A DNA stretch of 64,000 nucleotides from Chamaecyparis obtusa (taxonomy: Eukaryota > Streptophyta > Pinopsida > Cupressales > Cupressaceae), in NCBI GenBank assembly GCA_027943335.1, contig BSBK01000523.1:186001-250000 (forward strand), given 5' to 3'. Below the pieces are notes generated by a model that was given only the letters and a program-made list of their open reading frames with translations, made no database searches and was not told the DNA's origin. Both the position numbers and the translations under genes were made by a program. This document shows, one piece after another, positions 22,878-33,463 of the stretch (position 1 is the first letter of the stretch; every line of letters starts with the position of its first letter).

Positions 22878-25075
22878 TGGAAATCTTTGGATTTTTGTGA
22901 ATATTTCCCTTTATGCATATTTGATATGGCATCCAATTTGCAAGGAGCATTGGAATGAATATGAGGAGATGTGCGGGATGGAGGAAATATGGATGGAGAG
23001 ATGAATGGAGATTGGTAGATAGGAGATATGGGCATGTGCCTTTGTTGATCCTGACTAGGGATGTTTGGATTTTGGATGGAGGATTGAGTAGGATAAGATG
23101 GGGGATGATATTTTGGGATGTAAGGCCCCAAAATGGATTTGGTATGCAGAGGATACAGGCTGGTAGATTTTGGAACATAGGGACCCAAAATGGATTTGGA
23201 GGATGAAGGATGAATGTGATAGTTTATCCTCAGTTGTAAAGATGGAGGAGGAATGGCATTGTATGCTTTGGAAGATGTGATGGTGGGTCTAGAAGGATGC
23301 TTGAATTTAGCTTTAGCTATACCAACATTTCTAGAGGAAGTGCCTTCTTTTGATGTGTGACCAATTCCACATGATTTTGGATGTTTCTTGTCTTGGATGG
23401 ACTCTGGATTTCCTTGTTCATGAATGCCTAGGCCTTTGCCTTGATAATTCCATTTCTTCAGCATTTTATCCAAACAAGGATATTTCTAACTTGGGGAATA
23501 TGATAAACATCCAGTTTCTAGTTCCATTGTGGAAGACATGGCACTTATTGCTTCTTCTTCAAGTGGGCTACCTCTGACAAATGTAAGTGGACCAAGAGGA
23601 TAGAGTGATGGTAGTGGGATAGTTTGGATTGGAGGATCCTCAAGAGGAGAGGATATGATGATGGGATTTTGATTGGGATTGGGAGATGGTAACAGATCTT
23701 TGGATGGAGGAATTGGGATTGTAGGATCTTGAATTGGAGGACTTGGGATTGTGGAATCTGGAATTGGGGTTGATGGAAGCAATAGAACATGCAATAGAGG
23801 AAGTGAAGGGATTGGATCTTGATTTTCTTTGATGGGTATTTCAACATGCTTTTGGACAAGATCTTGACATGGTAGGATTTGTGTGGATAGAGTGATGGGG
23901 GATGTATGGATGGACTCTTCAGATGGGGTGGATGGAAGGATGGGAGATTCTACAACTGTGATGTTTGGAAGAAGGAAGAACTCTCTAGATGGTATGGATG
24001 AAAGGATGGAAGATTCTGCAACTATGATGGCAGGATGGAAGGTGAACTCATGATGCTCATTAGATATGCTTTGGATAATTCTAGGAGAAGGAGATGTTGA
24101 TGGGATTTGGATGGAGACAATGGATGGAAGGGACTCAATGGTGCTAGGAGATGGAAGAGGATCAATGAGTGGGATATATGGAAGAAGGATAATAGATGGG
24201 GGAGGTTGATGAGGCTCGTCAGTGATGGCTTCACATGAAGGATTGAGATGGAATGTCTCATCAACTGTAGGAATGGGATTTTTTGTTGGCTTCTTTGTGA
24301 AACTCAGAGACTTCCATGGTGAAGAAGGATTGGAAAGTGGAGGGGATGGAGAGCTAGGATAGTCCTTACATGAAGATGGAGTGGAAGTTTTTGAATCTTC
24401 TTGAGAGGGTGATGGTGGTGATGAGGATTTGTAGGATGGTGGGATTAGATAGTCCACATAGGTAGGTTTTGAGGAAATTTGTGAACTTGATGGACTGTTT
24501 GGTGAGGTAGGGGAGATGGGTTGAGATATGGGATATGAAAAGATTTGAGGGATGCATTCTTTTTGAGGAAGGGGATTTGAAGCAATGTAGGAAAGAATGG
24601 AAGATGCTAGTTTTGAATAGGATATAGCGGATTGTGGGTCAAGATAGGATGGAGGGTTAGGGAAATGGATTGGAAGACTAGGATTTTGATTTTAAATTGG
24701 GATTGGAGGATAAGTGGATGGAAGATTTGGATAAAGGATGGGAGGACTAGGATTTAGGAATTGAGAGTGATTTGGAGGATGGGTGGATGGAGGTTTTAGA
24801 TAAGGGTAGTAGCATGAAGTGTTTCTATGGGAAGATGGTGGTTGGGATGCAACCATAGATGGAGGTGGAGGTATGAAGGATGCATATGGAGGATATGTAG
24901 GCTTAAGGTATGAAGATGGTGTGGATGAATAGGATAGTCAATTTCCCTTGCCAAGGACATGAAAGGGAGTGCTAGAGGATAAGTGTGAAGGCATGACAGG
25001 ATATTTTTGAGGAATGATAGGATGCTAGCAGGTGTTTGGAACAATCTTGCTAGGATTTTCAAAGTATTTATCATG
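22601..25075 (-). pseudogene. Pro/Ser-rich ORF with G-patch of the outer element
   Basis: On the minus strand a continuous frame with only a few stops (near 24940, 24690 and 23486) runs about 800 codons. Most of it is Pro/Ser/Ile/Thr low-complexity sequence (for example SPPSPSQEDSKTSTPSSC). At 23470-23400 it contains a G-patch-like motif (KKWNYQGKGLGIHEQGN), then repeats of KSILGPY(V/I)PK and a Lys-rich tail (WPQRPTKA). A G-patch next to protease is typical for Tat elements, so this could be a stretched gag/protease-linker region of an element that lost its polymerase. No protease DSG/DNG motif was found near it. The start is not determinable. Confidence 0.55.
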
Positions 25076-27143
25076 ATCTACAAGTCTTTCATCATCATTG
25101 GGATAGGACAGAGTGAGATAAAAGACATAATAACCAAACTCATCATAATAGTTTTGAGACATTCTGACTTGCAAATGAGTTGGATGAAGGATGAAGGATG
25201 GAGTTGAACAGAAGACTAGGACTCAGTTTGGGATGAATGACAAGATTGGACTAGGATTTGGAGTTGGTTTAAGATAGAAGGAAAGATTGACTCTGGTGGA
25301 AGATAGAAGGGGAATGGAGGAATGAGAAAGATGACTCTACTAACATAGGAGGACAAGACTGGATGCAAGATGATAGGAAGATCATGATTAAGATTCTGAA
25401 AGCTTGGATGACTTCTTGATTTTGATTGATATTGCAAAGGATTCAATGTATAAGACTCTTCGTTTGTGTATGTTTCAACAGATGTTTTGTACTGAGTTTG
25501 AAACTTCAAAAAACACATCAAGTAGAACTACCTAAGGGAGGTGAGTATCAAAATCCTTGCCCACAACTTGCTACCCCCTAAAAGGGGATACAAATGGTGA
25601 GTAATCTTGAGGTGATCTGGTAAAACCCTTGGATCGGTCCTTGCACAAGGATTCTGATACCTTTAGATGTAGATAGGGTAGCCTCTATTTTAACCAGTTT
25701 GTAATTGTTTCGTGGAGTCCTCCCAATTAGTTTGTACATGCGTGACTCACTTAAGAGCCTAGTTGACCATGCTGAAATAGTAGGGATTATTCACCTACCC
25801 TAGGCTACCATCAACATGCCTCGTTTGAGCTTGAGGGGATATAAGTGAGAGTTTTCTCAGCGCTTTATTTCTATACTGGTTGGGGAAGATACCGGATTGA
25901 GGTCATTCTCTAGAGAGGAAGCTCTTTTCTCCCTAGACAGGCCTCGCTAAAAGTAAAACAAGTGAACTTGTCTGAGTTCAAGTGTTTTACGTTACTTATA
26001 TTAACAAGGATTTTTCAAGAAAATAAAGCTCCTAGATGCACATCAAGCATGAGTTATTTCCCAAATTTGATCTTAAGTGATTAAAATGAATGCTTGCAAA
26101 CACATGTGTTTATGATTTGATTTTTTCACTCCCTTTTTGAAAAATTTTGAATGATTTGCAAGTTCTTTGATTTGGGAATTCAAGATTGAGATTTTGAGTG
26201 TTGTTTTTAAGAACTTTGAAATGAATTGAATTTTGAAAGATGAGGGAATCAAGATTTCTTTTCATTCACTTTTTAGACCATTCAAGAGTGTGTTTATTTT
26301 TGGATATGAAAAATGACTCTTTTAGGGCTCTAAAGTTTGATTTTAGGATGCTTCCTAAGATTGATTTTAGAACCCAAAATGAAGATGATCTAATGCAATT
26401 TGTGGTTCTTTTTAGGCCTCAAAATGAAGTGTGTTTATCTTTGCATGAATGCATCTAAAACCTTGATGTTGCAAGGATGCAATTGATTCGATTGATTTTG
26501 TTTTGTTTGTTAGAAGATTTTGCAAATTTTAGTCTTTAATGCATTCAAGAGTGATTTGGGGATTCATTTTAAGCACTAAAATAAGATGTTTATGCCTTTG
26601 TTTTGTTCATTTTTACCCCAAATTGAAGTGTTTCCAGATGCTATCTAGTTTACCAGATGCTACCCTGAATTTACTAGATGCTACCCTGAATTTACCAAAT
26701 GCTATCCTGAATCCCAAATGCTACCCTAAATTTACCAGATGTGATCTAGGAAATGGTGTGGTCCCCAGATGTGATCTGGAATCCCGGATGCTACCTTGAA
26801 TTTACCAAATGCGATCTGGGAAATGGTGTAGTCCCTAGATGTGATCTGGAATCCCAAATGTTATCCTAAATTTTCTAGATGCAATCCTTTGAAAATTTTA
26901 AATATTTTACACGAAATTTTCACATAGAAAATACATGTTTTTTTTGTCAAAATGAGATTTTTTAGGGATTTTTTTGGAAGAATAGGCTAGGATTTCTTAC
27001 AAGTAGAAGAAAGGTGAATAGAAGGAAGTAGAAGAAAGATGTGTTTATAGACAAGAGAATGAATCTAGCTATTTTCTCCACCTTCAAGCTCCAAATCTTC
27101 CAAAATGCCAAAATGAGTAAGATGTTGAATGAACCCATGAAGT
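25076..27143 (-). other. 5' leader of the outer element
   Basis: About 2 kb between the primer-binding site (27163) and the Pro-rich ORF, in minus-strand terms. Short frames only. A repeat cluster is at 26634-26890. I recognise no product. Confidence 0.45.
26634..26890. repeat. Tandem CCAGATGCTACCCTGAATTTA repeats
   Basis: Roughly a dozen imperfect copies of a 20-25-bp unit built from AGATGCTACCCTGAATTTAC, with a longer variant containing GATCTGGAATCCC. It lies in the leader of the outer element. Confidence 0.75.
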
Positions 27144-27163
27144 GGGTCCCACCAAGCGTGCCA
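27144..27163 (-). promoter_or_regulatory. Primer-binding site of the outer element
   Basis: Minus strand, 3 nt (TTC) after the LTR end at 27167: TGGCACGCTTGGTGGGACCC. It begins TGG, as expected for pairing with a tRNA CCA end, and differs from the usual tRNA-iMet site (TGGTATCAGAGC) seen in the other elements here. I cannot name the tRNA with certainty. Confidence 0.75.
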
Positions 27164-27166
27164 GAA

Positions 27167-28225
27167 TGTAGGCTAGGGAATTTGGAACCTGTTACCTATC
27201 TTGAAAGGCTGAAACACTCAAACTTTAAAACTAATCTAACTTGTTTAAGAATCATAAAAAGCTAAGACAATGGAAACAAAACCCAGCCACCTCAAGATTG
27301 TCACTAAAACAAGTGCTATACAACACTGCTTGATTTTCTTCAATGAGAGGGATGTGGATGTGCTCTCTAAGAACTTGGAGCATATTTGTGGTGATGCATA
27401 AATGAAGATTAAGCTTGAAATATGAACTAATATTAATCGATTAATCTATTCTAGGATGTGTTAGAAAACATGAAGAACATGAAGAAATCTAACAATTAGG
27501 ATTTATGCTAAGATGATCTAGCTGAAAATGCTCATGATAACAATGCATAAATGATGAAAACTAATCTAACAATTTTCTCTTGGAAGGAGGAGTATTTATA
27601 GGATTTGGGAAGGACTTGGGTTAGGACATTGAGTCAAGGTTAGAGGTAAGGTCAAGGATAAGGATAAGGATTGAAGACTTTCTAGAAGAGTCTAGGGCTT
27701 TCTAGGATATTTAGGAGTTTAGGAAATAAATAAATGTTTATTTATTTCAAAGGCTTTTGGGTTGAGGATTTCATTCACGAGGTAGTAAGAGCCTTAAATG
27801 AGTGTGTAAGAGGCTTAAATGAGTCTATAAGGCTCATTAGGGGGAGGGTTTGACTAGAAAGTCAAGGAGACTTGGATTAGGCTAAGAAATGTAGGAAACA
27901 TCTCCTAAATAGGTTAAGGGAAGTTTAGAAGGGATTAGGAAAGGTTAGAAGATTCTAGGGTTTTAAGGCTTTAAATAAATATAAAATTTATTTAGGGAAT
28001 GTGACATCATTTATTGAATATTGATTCAATAAAGAGAGGAAAATTACTTAAAATTGATTTAAGTGGTTTGGGGAAAGATTCTTTAATTAAAGATACTTAA
28101 TTAAAATAAAGAAAATTAATGACACAAAAATATATTAATTAATTAATTAACAAATGATGATGTCATTAGGATTTTTTAGAAAAATAAAAATACTTTTATT
28201 TTCTAAGGATTTTTAGGTGTCTACA
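27167..28225 (-). repeat. 5' LTR of the outer minus-strand element
   Basis: 1059 bp; partner of 1315-2369. On the minus strand it starts TGTAGACACC at 28225 and ends TACA at 27167. The flanking CATAT (28226-28230) equals 1310-1314. Confidence 0.93.
27593..27600 (-). promoter_or_regulatory. TATA box in the 5' LTR of the outer element
   Basis: TATAAATA on the minus strand, preceded by CC. The same sequence is at 1748-1741 in the other LTR. It would drive transcription of the element from right to left. Confidence 0.6.
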
Positions 28226-28544
28226 CATATTTCTCATTTTACTTGAAGTTTGGAATAGCTTGTGCAAGGGTGAAAGTACTTTTGATCATTTTGGTCATGA
28301 CTATTCCTCTACACAGTCAGAAAATGTAACTGTCTAATGATTATATGTAATGTTGAATGGCTTAAATGCTTTATTCTTGGTAGAAGTGAATGGAAGGAAT
28401 AGTGTTGGTGTTAGGTTTCATTTATTATTGAATTCAATGGTTTCCAAGATGTTTTTAGGAGTTTGCTCCTTGTTTAATGTTAATTGTTCCTACACAATCC
28501 ACTCATACAATAGTGAAATGCTATTTGATTGACAATTTCATACA

Positions 28545-28837
28545 ACTGGTCCTTTGGCGTTTATTAAACAGAATAGAATTTTTAGCATATTATTATCATT
28601 CTATTTCTTTGTTGTAAACATGTGATTAGTTTAGTTTTGTAAAAACAAATTCATGTTAAATTATTTTTTTCTATTTTTTCCATTTGATAACCATAGTCAA
28701 CATTTCAAAATAGTGAATAACATAAAATAATGGAGATAAAGCATGGGCTAGGGCATGACACTAGTAGATTAAAAGAAATAGAATGATAATAATATGCTGA
28801 AAATCCTATTCTGTTTAATACACGCCAAAGGACCAGT
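28545..28837. repeat. Inverted repeat, 66-bp arms
   Basis: 28545-28610 pairs with 28772-28837 with three differences. Landmarks are ACTGGTCCTTTGGCG on the left and CGCCAAAGGACCAGT on the right. The spacer (28695-28770) is an inverted copy of about 815-920 (GCATGGGCTAGGGCATGA). Confidence 0.75.
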
Positions 28838-28849
28838 CCCAAAAATTCT

Positions 28850-29075
28850 TAAACATACTTTATTTTGTTTAAGAATTGTTGGGAGTAGTTTTCAAACATT
28901 CATATTCACTTATTGAATGCTTTGGAGACTAGTGGTTTGACTTATTCATTTATTCACTTATTCACTTATTAAAATGTAGTTTTGATTTGGTTAATGTTTA
29001 GAAGAGATCAATAAAGTATTTAAAGACAATCTTACATGTTTGGAGAGTTTTGAGAGGCACTTATCATGACTATTT
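28850..29075. repeat. Second copy of the 960-1184 repeat
   Basis: A direct match to about 960-1184: TTCAAACATTCATATTCACT, then GAATGCTTTGGAGACTA, then AGAAGAGATCAATAAAGTAT to GGCACTTATCATGACT. Together with 401-577 (inverted) this makes three copies of one family around the retrotransposon insertion site. Confidence 0.7.
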
Positions 29076-30264
29076 AGACCATTAGTATACCAATATATAA
29101 CTATCCAAATCAATAAAATGCCTCGCCCATAGGGCCAAACTCTCACTGCTGCTCCCTAGCTATCAATTCCCTTAAGGAACACATACACTATTCCAGCCAG
29201 TGTTCTCTTTACTTTCTCAAATCTCTGCAAGTCAAGAACATTAGATTTGTAGAATACATTGTTAGTATCCTCTTTCCATGGGTCCATGGAAAGGAAATAG
29301 ATTACAAAATACTCTTCAAAACAAAGGAAAAACTTAGCAAATTCAGTCTAACTCGTTGTAGATGAAGGAATAGTCATGCTAATAGTTCCTCTAAGTCTTC
29401 AAAAAAATTTATTGAACTTCCCTAAAGTCCTATTGGATTCCCAAATTTCTTAATCCAATCAACTTACATCAGGATCATGAGAAACTTCAAAGGATTAAAA
29501 AGATTACTTGGAACAGTCACTGGTTTTACTAGTCAAAATGTAAGGAACAGAATTTTAAAGTGCTCACAATACATTCAACGCTGAAATGAATGCTTGGAGA
29601 TTGCTTACTATTCCATCCTTAAATTTAGAAACCAAAACAATAAGTAAAGAAGCCTTTCAACAATGCATAACACAATGGACTTGCAGATTTAAACTTCTAT
29701 TTTTATTGAATCTCTGTTCCTGCCGTATACTCCAAGCTTAAGTCTGACGTACAATGACTTCCAAAGGTTACATATAACTCCATCACAACTTCCCCAACCA
29801 TGAAGAACATAGGTGAAGAACTTGATGGTTTCATGTTTTAATCTTTAAGAACTTGATCAAGAACATAGGTTTTAATGAAATATCAATTTGATTTACAAAA
29901 TTTGTGTTCTTTACAAATTTGAAATGCTCTAATACTTACTAGGGTAGATGTGGATGTGAAACCTTATGCTTTTACTACTAAGTCTCTATTTTTTGGGCAT
30001 ACTGATTATAAGTACTTGACATATATCACAAATGTTGCTAATTAAGGTTGGCGGGATGATTACGCCTATCCTGAAAAAAGAATGTCAAATCATTATGCTT
30101 TCAAATCAATTACTTATCGATATATCCCTTGCAAGGGAGAGAAGCCAAACACATAAAGAACATGCACATAAACATGACAGCTGAAAAACTTAAATGGAAT
30201 ACACCAAGAAGTACCAAATGATGAATGCTCAATTGTTGTAATGGAGAAGCATCAGAACCGTCCA
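29076..30264. other. Background sequence without recognised genes
   Basis: AT-rich. A 43-codon minus-strand frame (29287-29156, starting MDPWKEDTNN) is complete from ATG to stop, but I do not recognise it. TTAAATGGAATACACCAAGA (30192-30211) is echoed in reverse complement near 30583-30602, so further foldback structure exists here. Confidence 0.35.
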
Positions 30265-30412
30265 TTTCTAGAACTTGATTTTCTAGTCTAAATGATTTTT
30301 CTATAGTCTAAATGATTTTTCTAGAACTTGATTTTCTAGTCTTAATGATTTTTCTATAGTCCTAATGATTTTTCTATAGTCTTAATGATTTTTCTTTCAT
30401 CCTAATGTTTGT
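30265..30412. repeat. Tandem AGTCTAAATGATTTTTCTAT repeats
   Basis: Five to six imperfect copies of a 20-bp unit (AGTC(C/T)(A/T)AATGATTTTTCTAT), with an interspersed AGAACTTGATTTTCT. A simple satellite-like array. Confidence 0.75.
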
Positions 30413-30896
30413 TTCTCTTGATAAATTAGGCCTTGAATTTGAATTTTTGTTCACTATTTTATTTCAGCTTGATATTTCATTCATTTTTCATATACACAGA
30501 GAATACACATGCTAATAAAAAAATGAGCTATTTGATTATTCGTTGTTCATGATTGTAAATGGTCAATATTTTTTATGGTACTCCTTGGTGTATTCCATTT
30601 AAAAATAATCATATTTCTATGACTATGATAAATGTCCCTCTGTGGTCCTATGAACTGTGGGCTTAGTTCCATGTTTTCTTTCATTCTTGCATTTGAAATG
30701 TTAAATATGGGCTGCATACAGAGGTATTATGTGTATCATTGTTGGTGATTATTTAATTGCAATATTTTCTTTTTTATTTGTTTTTATTTGTTTTCTTGTT
30801 GTTTCTTTTCCATTTCTACAATATACACATGTACTTTTCTTTGAGCACTGTGCTTTATGTTTTGGGCTACAAGGCAGAGCCATTAGGCCTCTGTGA

Positions 30897-31490
30897 CAGT
30901 TTGAAGCTATTTACACTATTGATACCCTTGGTATTTTGGACCACCCCTTGGAGGACAGGAACACCATAGAGATGCTCAATATTATTACCTTGGCTCATAT
31001 GAAGGCGTTTGTTTTGTTTTGCCTTGATGTTTCGGGGTCCTGTGGTTATAGTATTGTGCAATAGGCAACTCTGTTTCACAACATAAAACTTCTGTTTGAC
31101 AATAAGCCTCTTATTGTAGTTTGTAATATGATTGATTTGAAACCACTAGAGACTACTCTATAAGCTTGAAGAAGTAGTATATTTTGGCAAATGAAGAGTG
31201 GAAAGAAGATGCTATTCCTGATATCATGGATGGACACAATGTTGCAAACTTTATTGATATAGATATATTGTAGAGGCTTGAAGAACTGGAGAGGGAAGAA
31301 GGGCTTAGGATGGTAGCTGAGGGTGATGAGGATGATGAGATGGGGGAAGTGGAGTTGAATCATGATGAAAAGGAAGCTTTGGCTGCAATTAGGAAGAAGA
31401 AGAAGAAGATTCTTATCATCGAACATAGATTGAAGAAGAGTATTGCTAGCATGGGAAGACATAATTCTAGCCTGGGCTTGGATCCTTCGA
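30897..31490 (+). pseudogene. NOG1-like nucleolar GTPase pseudogene
   Basis: NOG1 is a nucleolar GTPase of 60S ribosome assembly. In one frame from 30897: [19 protein letters not shown] (the region after the G-domain's DTPG), [16 protein letters not shown], then NKPLIVVCNMIDLKPLE, where the G4 motif NKxD has become NMID. After 31155 about 90 residues are missing; the match resumes one frame over with YILANEEWKEDAIPDIMDGH, a stop at about 31270, RLEELEREEGLR, AAIRKKKKKIL and MGRHNSSLGLDPS. A second deletion precedes MGRH. The N-terminal GTP-binding loop is absent. Identification is from remembered family motifs. The exons are fused or the parent is intronless, so a processed origin is possible but unproven. 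Confidence 0.82.
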
Positions 31491-31658
31491 CATATTTTTC
31501 TTGGGAAGCTAATTGCTCATCTATCATCTACTTCATTGTTATGAAGCTAATTTCCGTAGGATCCAGGCCCAAGCTAGAAAGGTGTCTTCCCAAACACATA
31601 AAAAACATGCACATAAACATGATAGCTAAGAAACATAAATGTAGATATCACAACAGCT

Positions 31659-31854
31659 GAGAAATATAAATGTAGGCATCATGGTCACAATTTTTTGGAG
31701 ACAACATAATTGAGTGGTATACCCAGATGATGCAAAGAAACCACTACTCCTTCGATTCCAGAGGAGTAGTGGTTGCTTTGCATCGTCTGGGTATACCACT
31801 CAATTATGTTGTCTCCAAAAACTTGTGATGATGATGCCTAAATTTATGTTTCTC
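31659..31854. repeat. Near-perfect long hairpin, 93-bp arms, 10-nt loop
   Basis: 31659-31751 is the reverse complement of 31762-31854. The inner 60 bp of each arm differ at two positions, the outer 33 at about five. The loop is TCGATTCCAG. Transcribed, it would fold into one long stem. It may be a small MITE-like unit or arise by local inverted duplication. The outer left arm overlaps a short direct repeat (GAAACATAAATGTAG at about 31630 and GAAATATAAATGTAG at 31661). Confidence 0.88.
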
Positions 31855-31866
31855 AAATGTTGTGTC

Positions 31867-31955
31867 CCAGGACCCCTTATGACCCTTTACGACCCCTGAG
31901 AATACAAATCTTAGTGGTCTTAAAATGTCGTAAAGGGTCATAAGAGGCTCCTAGG
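31867..31955. repeat. Second hairpin, about 27-bp arms
   Basis: 31867-31893 (containing CCCTTATGACCCTTTACGAC) pairs with 31927-31955 (GTCGTAAAGGGTCATAAG and onward) around a 33-nt spacer. It lies 12 bp from the preceding hairpin. Confidence 0.8.
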
Positions 31956-32564
31956 AGGGGCCAGATGAGCTTCCACCTTCACATGGTTGGCCCTATTAAG
32001 TAGAGAATGTTAAAATATTCTCAAAACAAAGAGAAGCTCAATAATTTAAGGTCTCAGTCCACGGAGATTGTGAAAAATGATGGGAATCAATGATGGAGAG
32101 TTTTTAGATACTGAGAAGATGTATATGCAGTGGAGGCCAGAAGGGATTTTTTTGGAGATTTGCTAGATGTGGAGATTTTCTAGAGAGGGTTTCCAGATTG
32201 AGTACCAGTGCAAAGATGATGATTCAGTACTATGTTTATAAAACCTTCACAAATATCCCTTTTTTTCCTCCACTCATACCTCTTCTGAGAATCTAGAAAC
32301 TTTGGATATTTTTTCTCATCCATGCATGAAATGTGCTAGTGATCATATAAAATTACTTTTGCAAGACTGGGATCAATTATGAGAAGGTAAACAACAAGAT
32401 AATTTTATTGTATCTTTCAATATTTCTTTTATCCATTCATATTTTCTACCTTCTCTTATATTTGATACTGTGCAATGTACATAAAGGCAAGGCGGTGATT
32501 ATTATCAATGATCGGCAGGTATAAGTCTTCCAACCCTTACCCAGTAGCTAGGACTAAAGATAGA

Positions 32565-33021
32565 AAAGCTCAAGAGACCATCATAGTTGGTCTCCATCCT
32601 TGGTCCATATAGTGACAAAACATTTTACATTTTGTTAGCTCATCAAATGCGGTGATTTGAAAGAATTTAATGGATGATATTTTCATGTATAATGTACATT
32701 ATTTTAGTTTGACACTGAATGAATTTATCTACTTCACGCACTTGTAGACATCGAGCACAACCATAAATAAGCATCTCCTCCCATGTCTTGAGTAATGTAA
32801 GCCATGGGAGGAGATTCTTCTTTATCACTGTGTTTGATGTCTACAAGTGCGCGGAGTCGATAAATTTGTGCAATGTCAACTTAATAATATACGTTATCAT
32901 GAAAATATTCTATTAAATTCTTTCAAATCCCCTCATTTGATGAGCTAACAAAATGTAAAATGTTTTGTCACTATATGGACCAAAGATGGAGACCAATAAC
33001 TATGATGGTCTCTTCAGCTTT
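32565..33021. mobile_element. 457-bp foldback element (two ~220-bp arms)
   Basis: 32565-32784 pairs with 32803-33021 in reverse complement, imperfectly, over its whole length. Ends: AAAGCTCAAGAGACC and GGTCTCTTCAGCTTT. Centre: CTCCTCCCATG/CATGGGAGGAG with an 18-nt loop. Within the arms are matched blocks ACATTTTGTTAGCTCATCAAATG and CACTTGTAGACATC. It has no coding capacity. Size and structure suit a MITE or foldback transposon. A target-site duplication is not evident. Confidence 0.75.
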
Positions 33022-33463
33022 GTTTTCTTTACTATATTAATCAGTCTCTTTTTTGACAAATAGTAAAGTATTTTTGACAGACGCACCATACGTCCTACGG
33101 ATTGTCCTGTCGGTAGTATATTACAGACCGTCAGATATCTAATAGGCTCTGATAGATATGTGCGATGGGATTGCTATACCTCCAACATACTGTCTTGTTG
33201 GAATATATTGCATATTTGTCACCTTTTCAACTGACCAAACGTCATAAAAATCATTTTTTGATGCATCGGTCCCATAGTAAAATTGCCATTTATGTGCCCA
33301 ATTCTGACAGGTAATGATGTTGGAATACCGATGGTTATCACTTCCGTTGCCATTTGCAATGCAAAAATGTTGATGGAAACATGTGTTGAAATTATGACAA
33401 ATAGGCATTGCAAATCTGACACATGGCCGTCAAAATTTGCCTCAAATGTACTAGTGCATGATG
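33022..33463. other. Background sequence
   Basis: About 440 bp, no recognised gene. Short open frames on the minus strand overlap in two frames and show no conserved motif. Confidence 0.35.

Larger units (their letters stand above)
1315..28225 (-). mobile_element. Large minus-strand LTR retrotransposon (Tat-like, non-autonomous), hosting a nested element
   Basis: Two near-identical direct repeats (1315-2369 and 27167-28225) begin TGTAG and end CTACA. The 5 bp outside each end are identical: CATAT at 1310-1314 and at 28226-28230. Orientation is minus: on that strand the 5' LTR (27167-28225) is followed by a primer-binding site, the other LTR is preceded by a purine tract, and a TATA box reads TATAAATA on the minus strand. 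The total is 26.9 kb, but about 17.3 kb of that is a nested plus-strand Tat element, so the original was about 9.6 kb. I see no RT, RNase H or integrase on its own strand, only a Pro/Ser-rich ORF with a G-patch, so it probably depended on another element for movement. Confidence 0.92.

Noticed and set aside
23545..23859. Several overlapping minus-strand frames rich in His, Leu and Ser
   Set aside because: Out-of-frame readings of the low-complexity Pro/Ser ORF.
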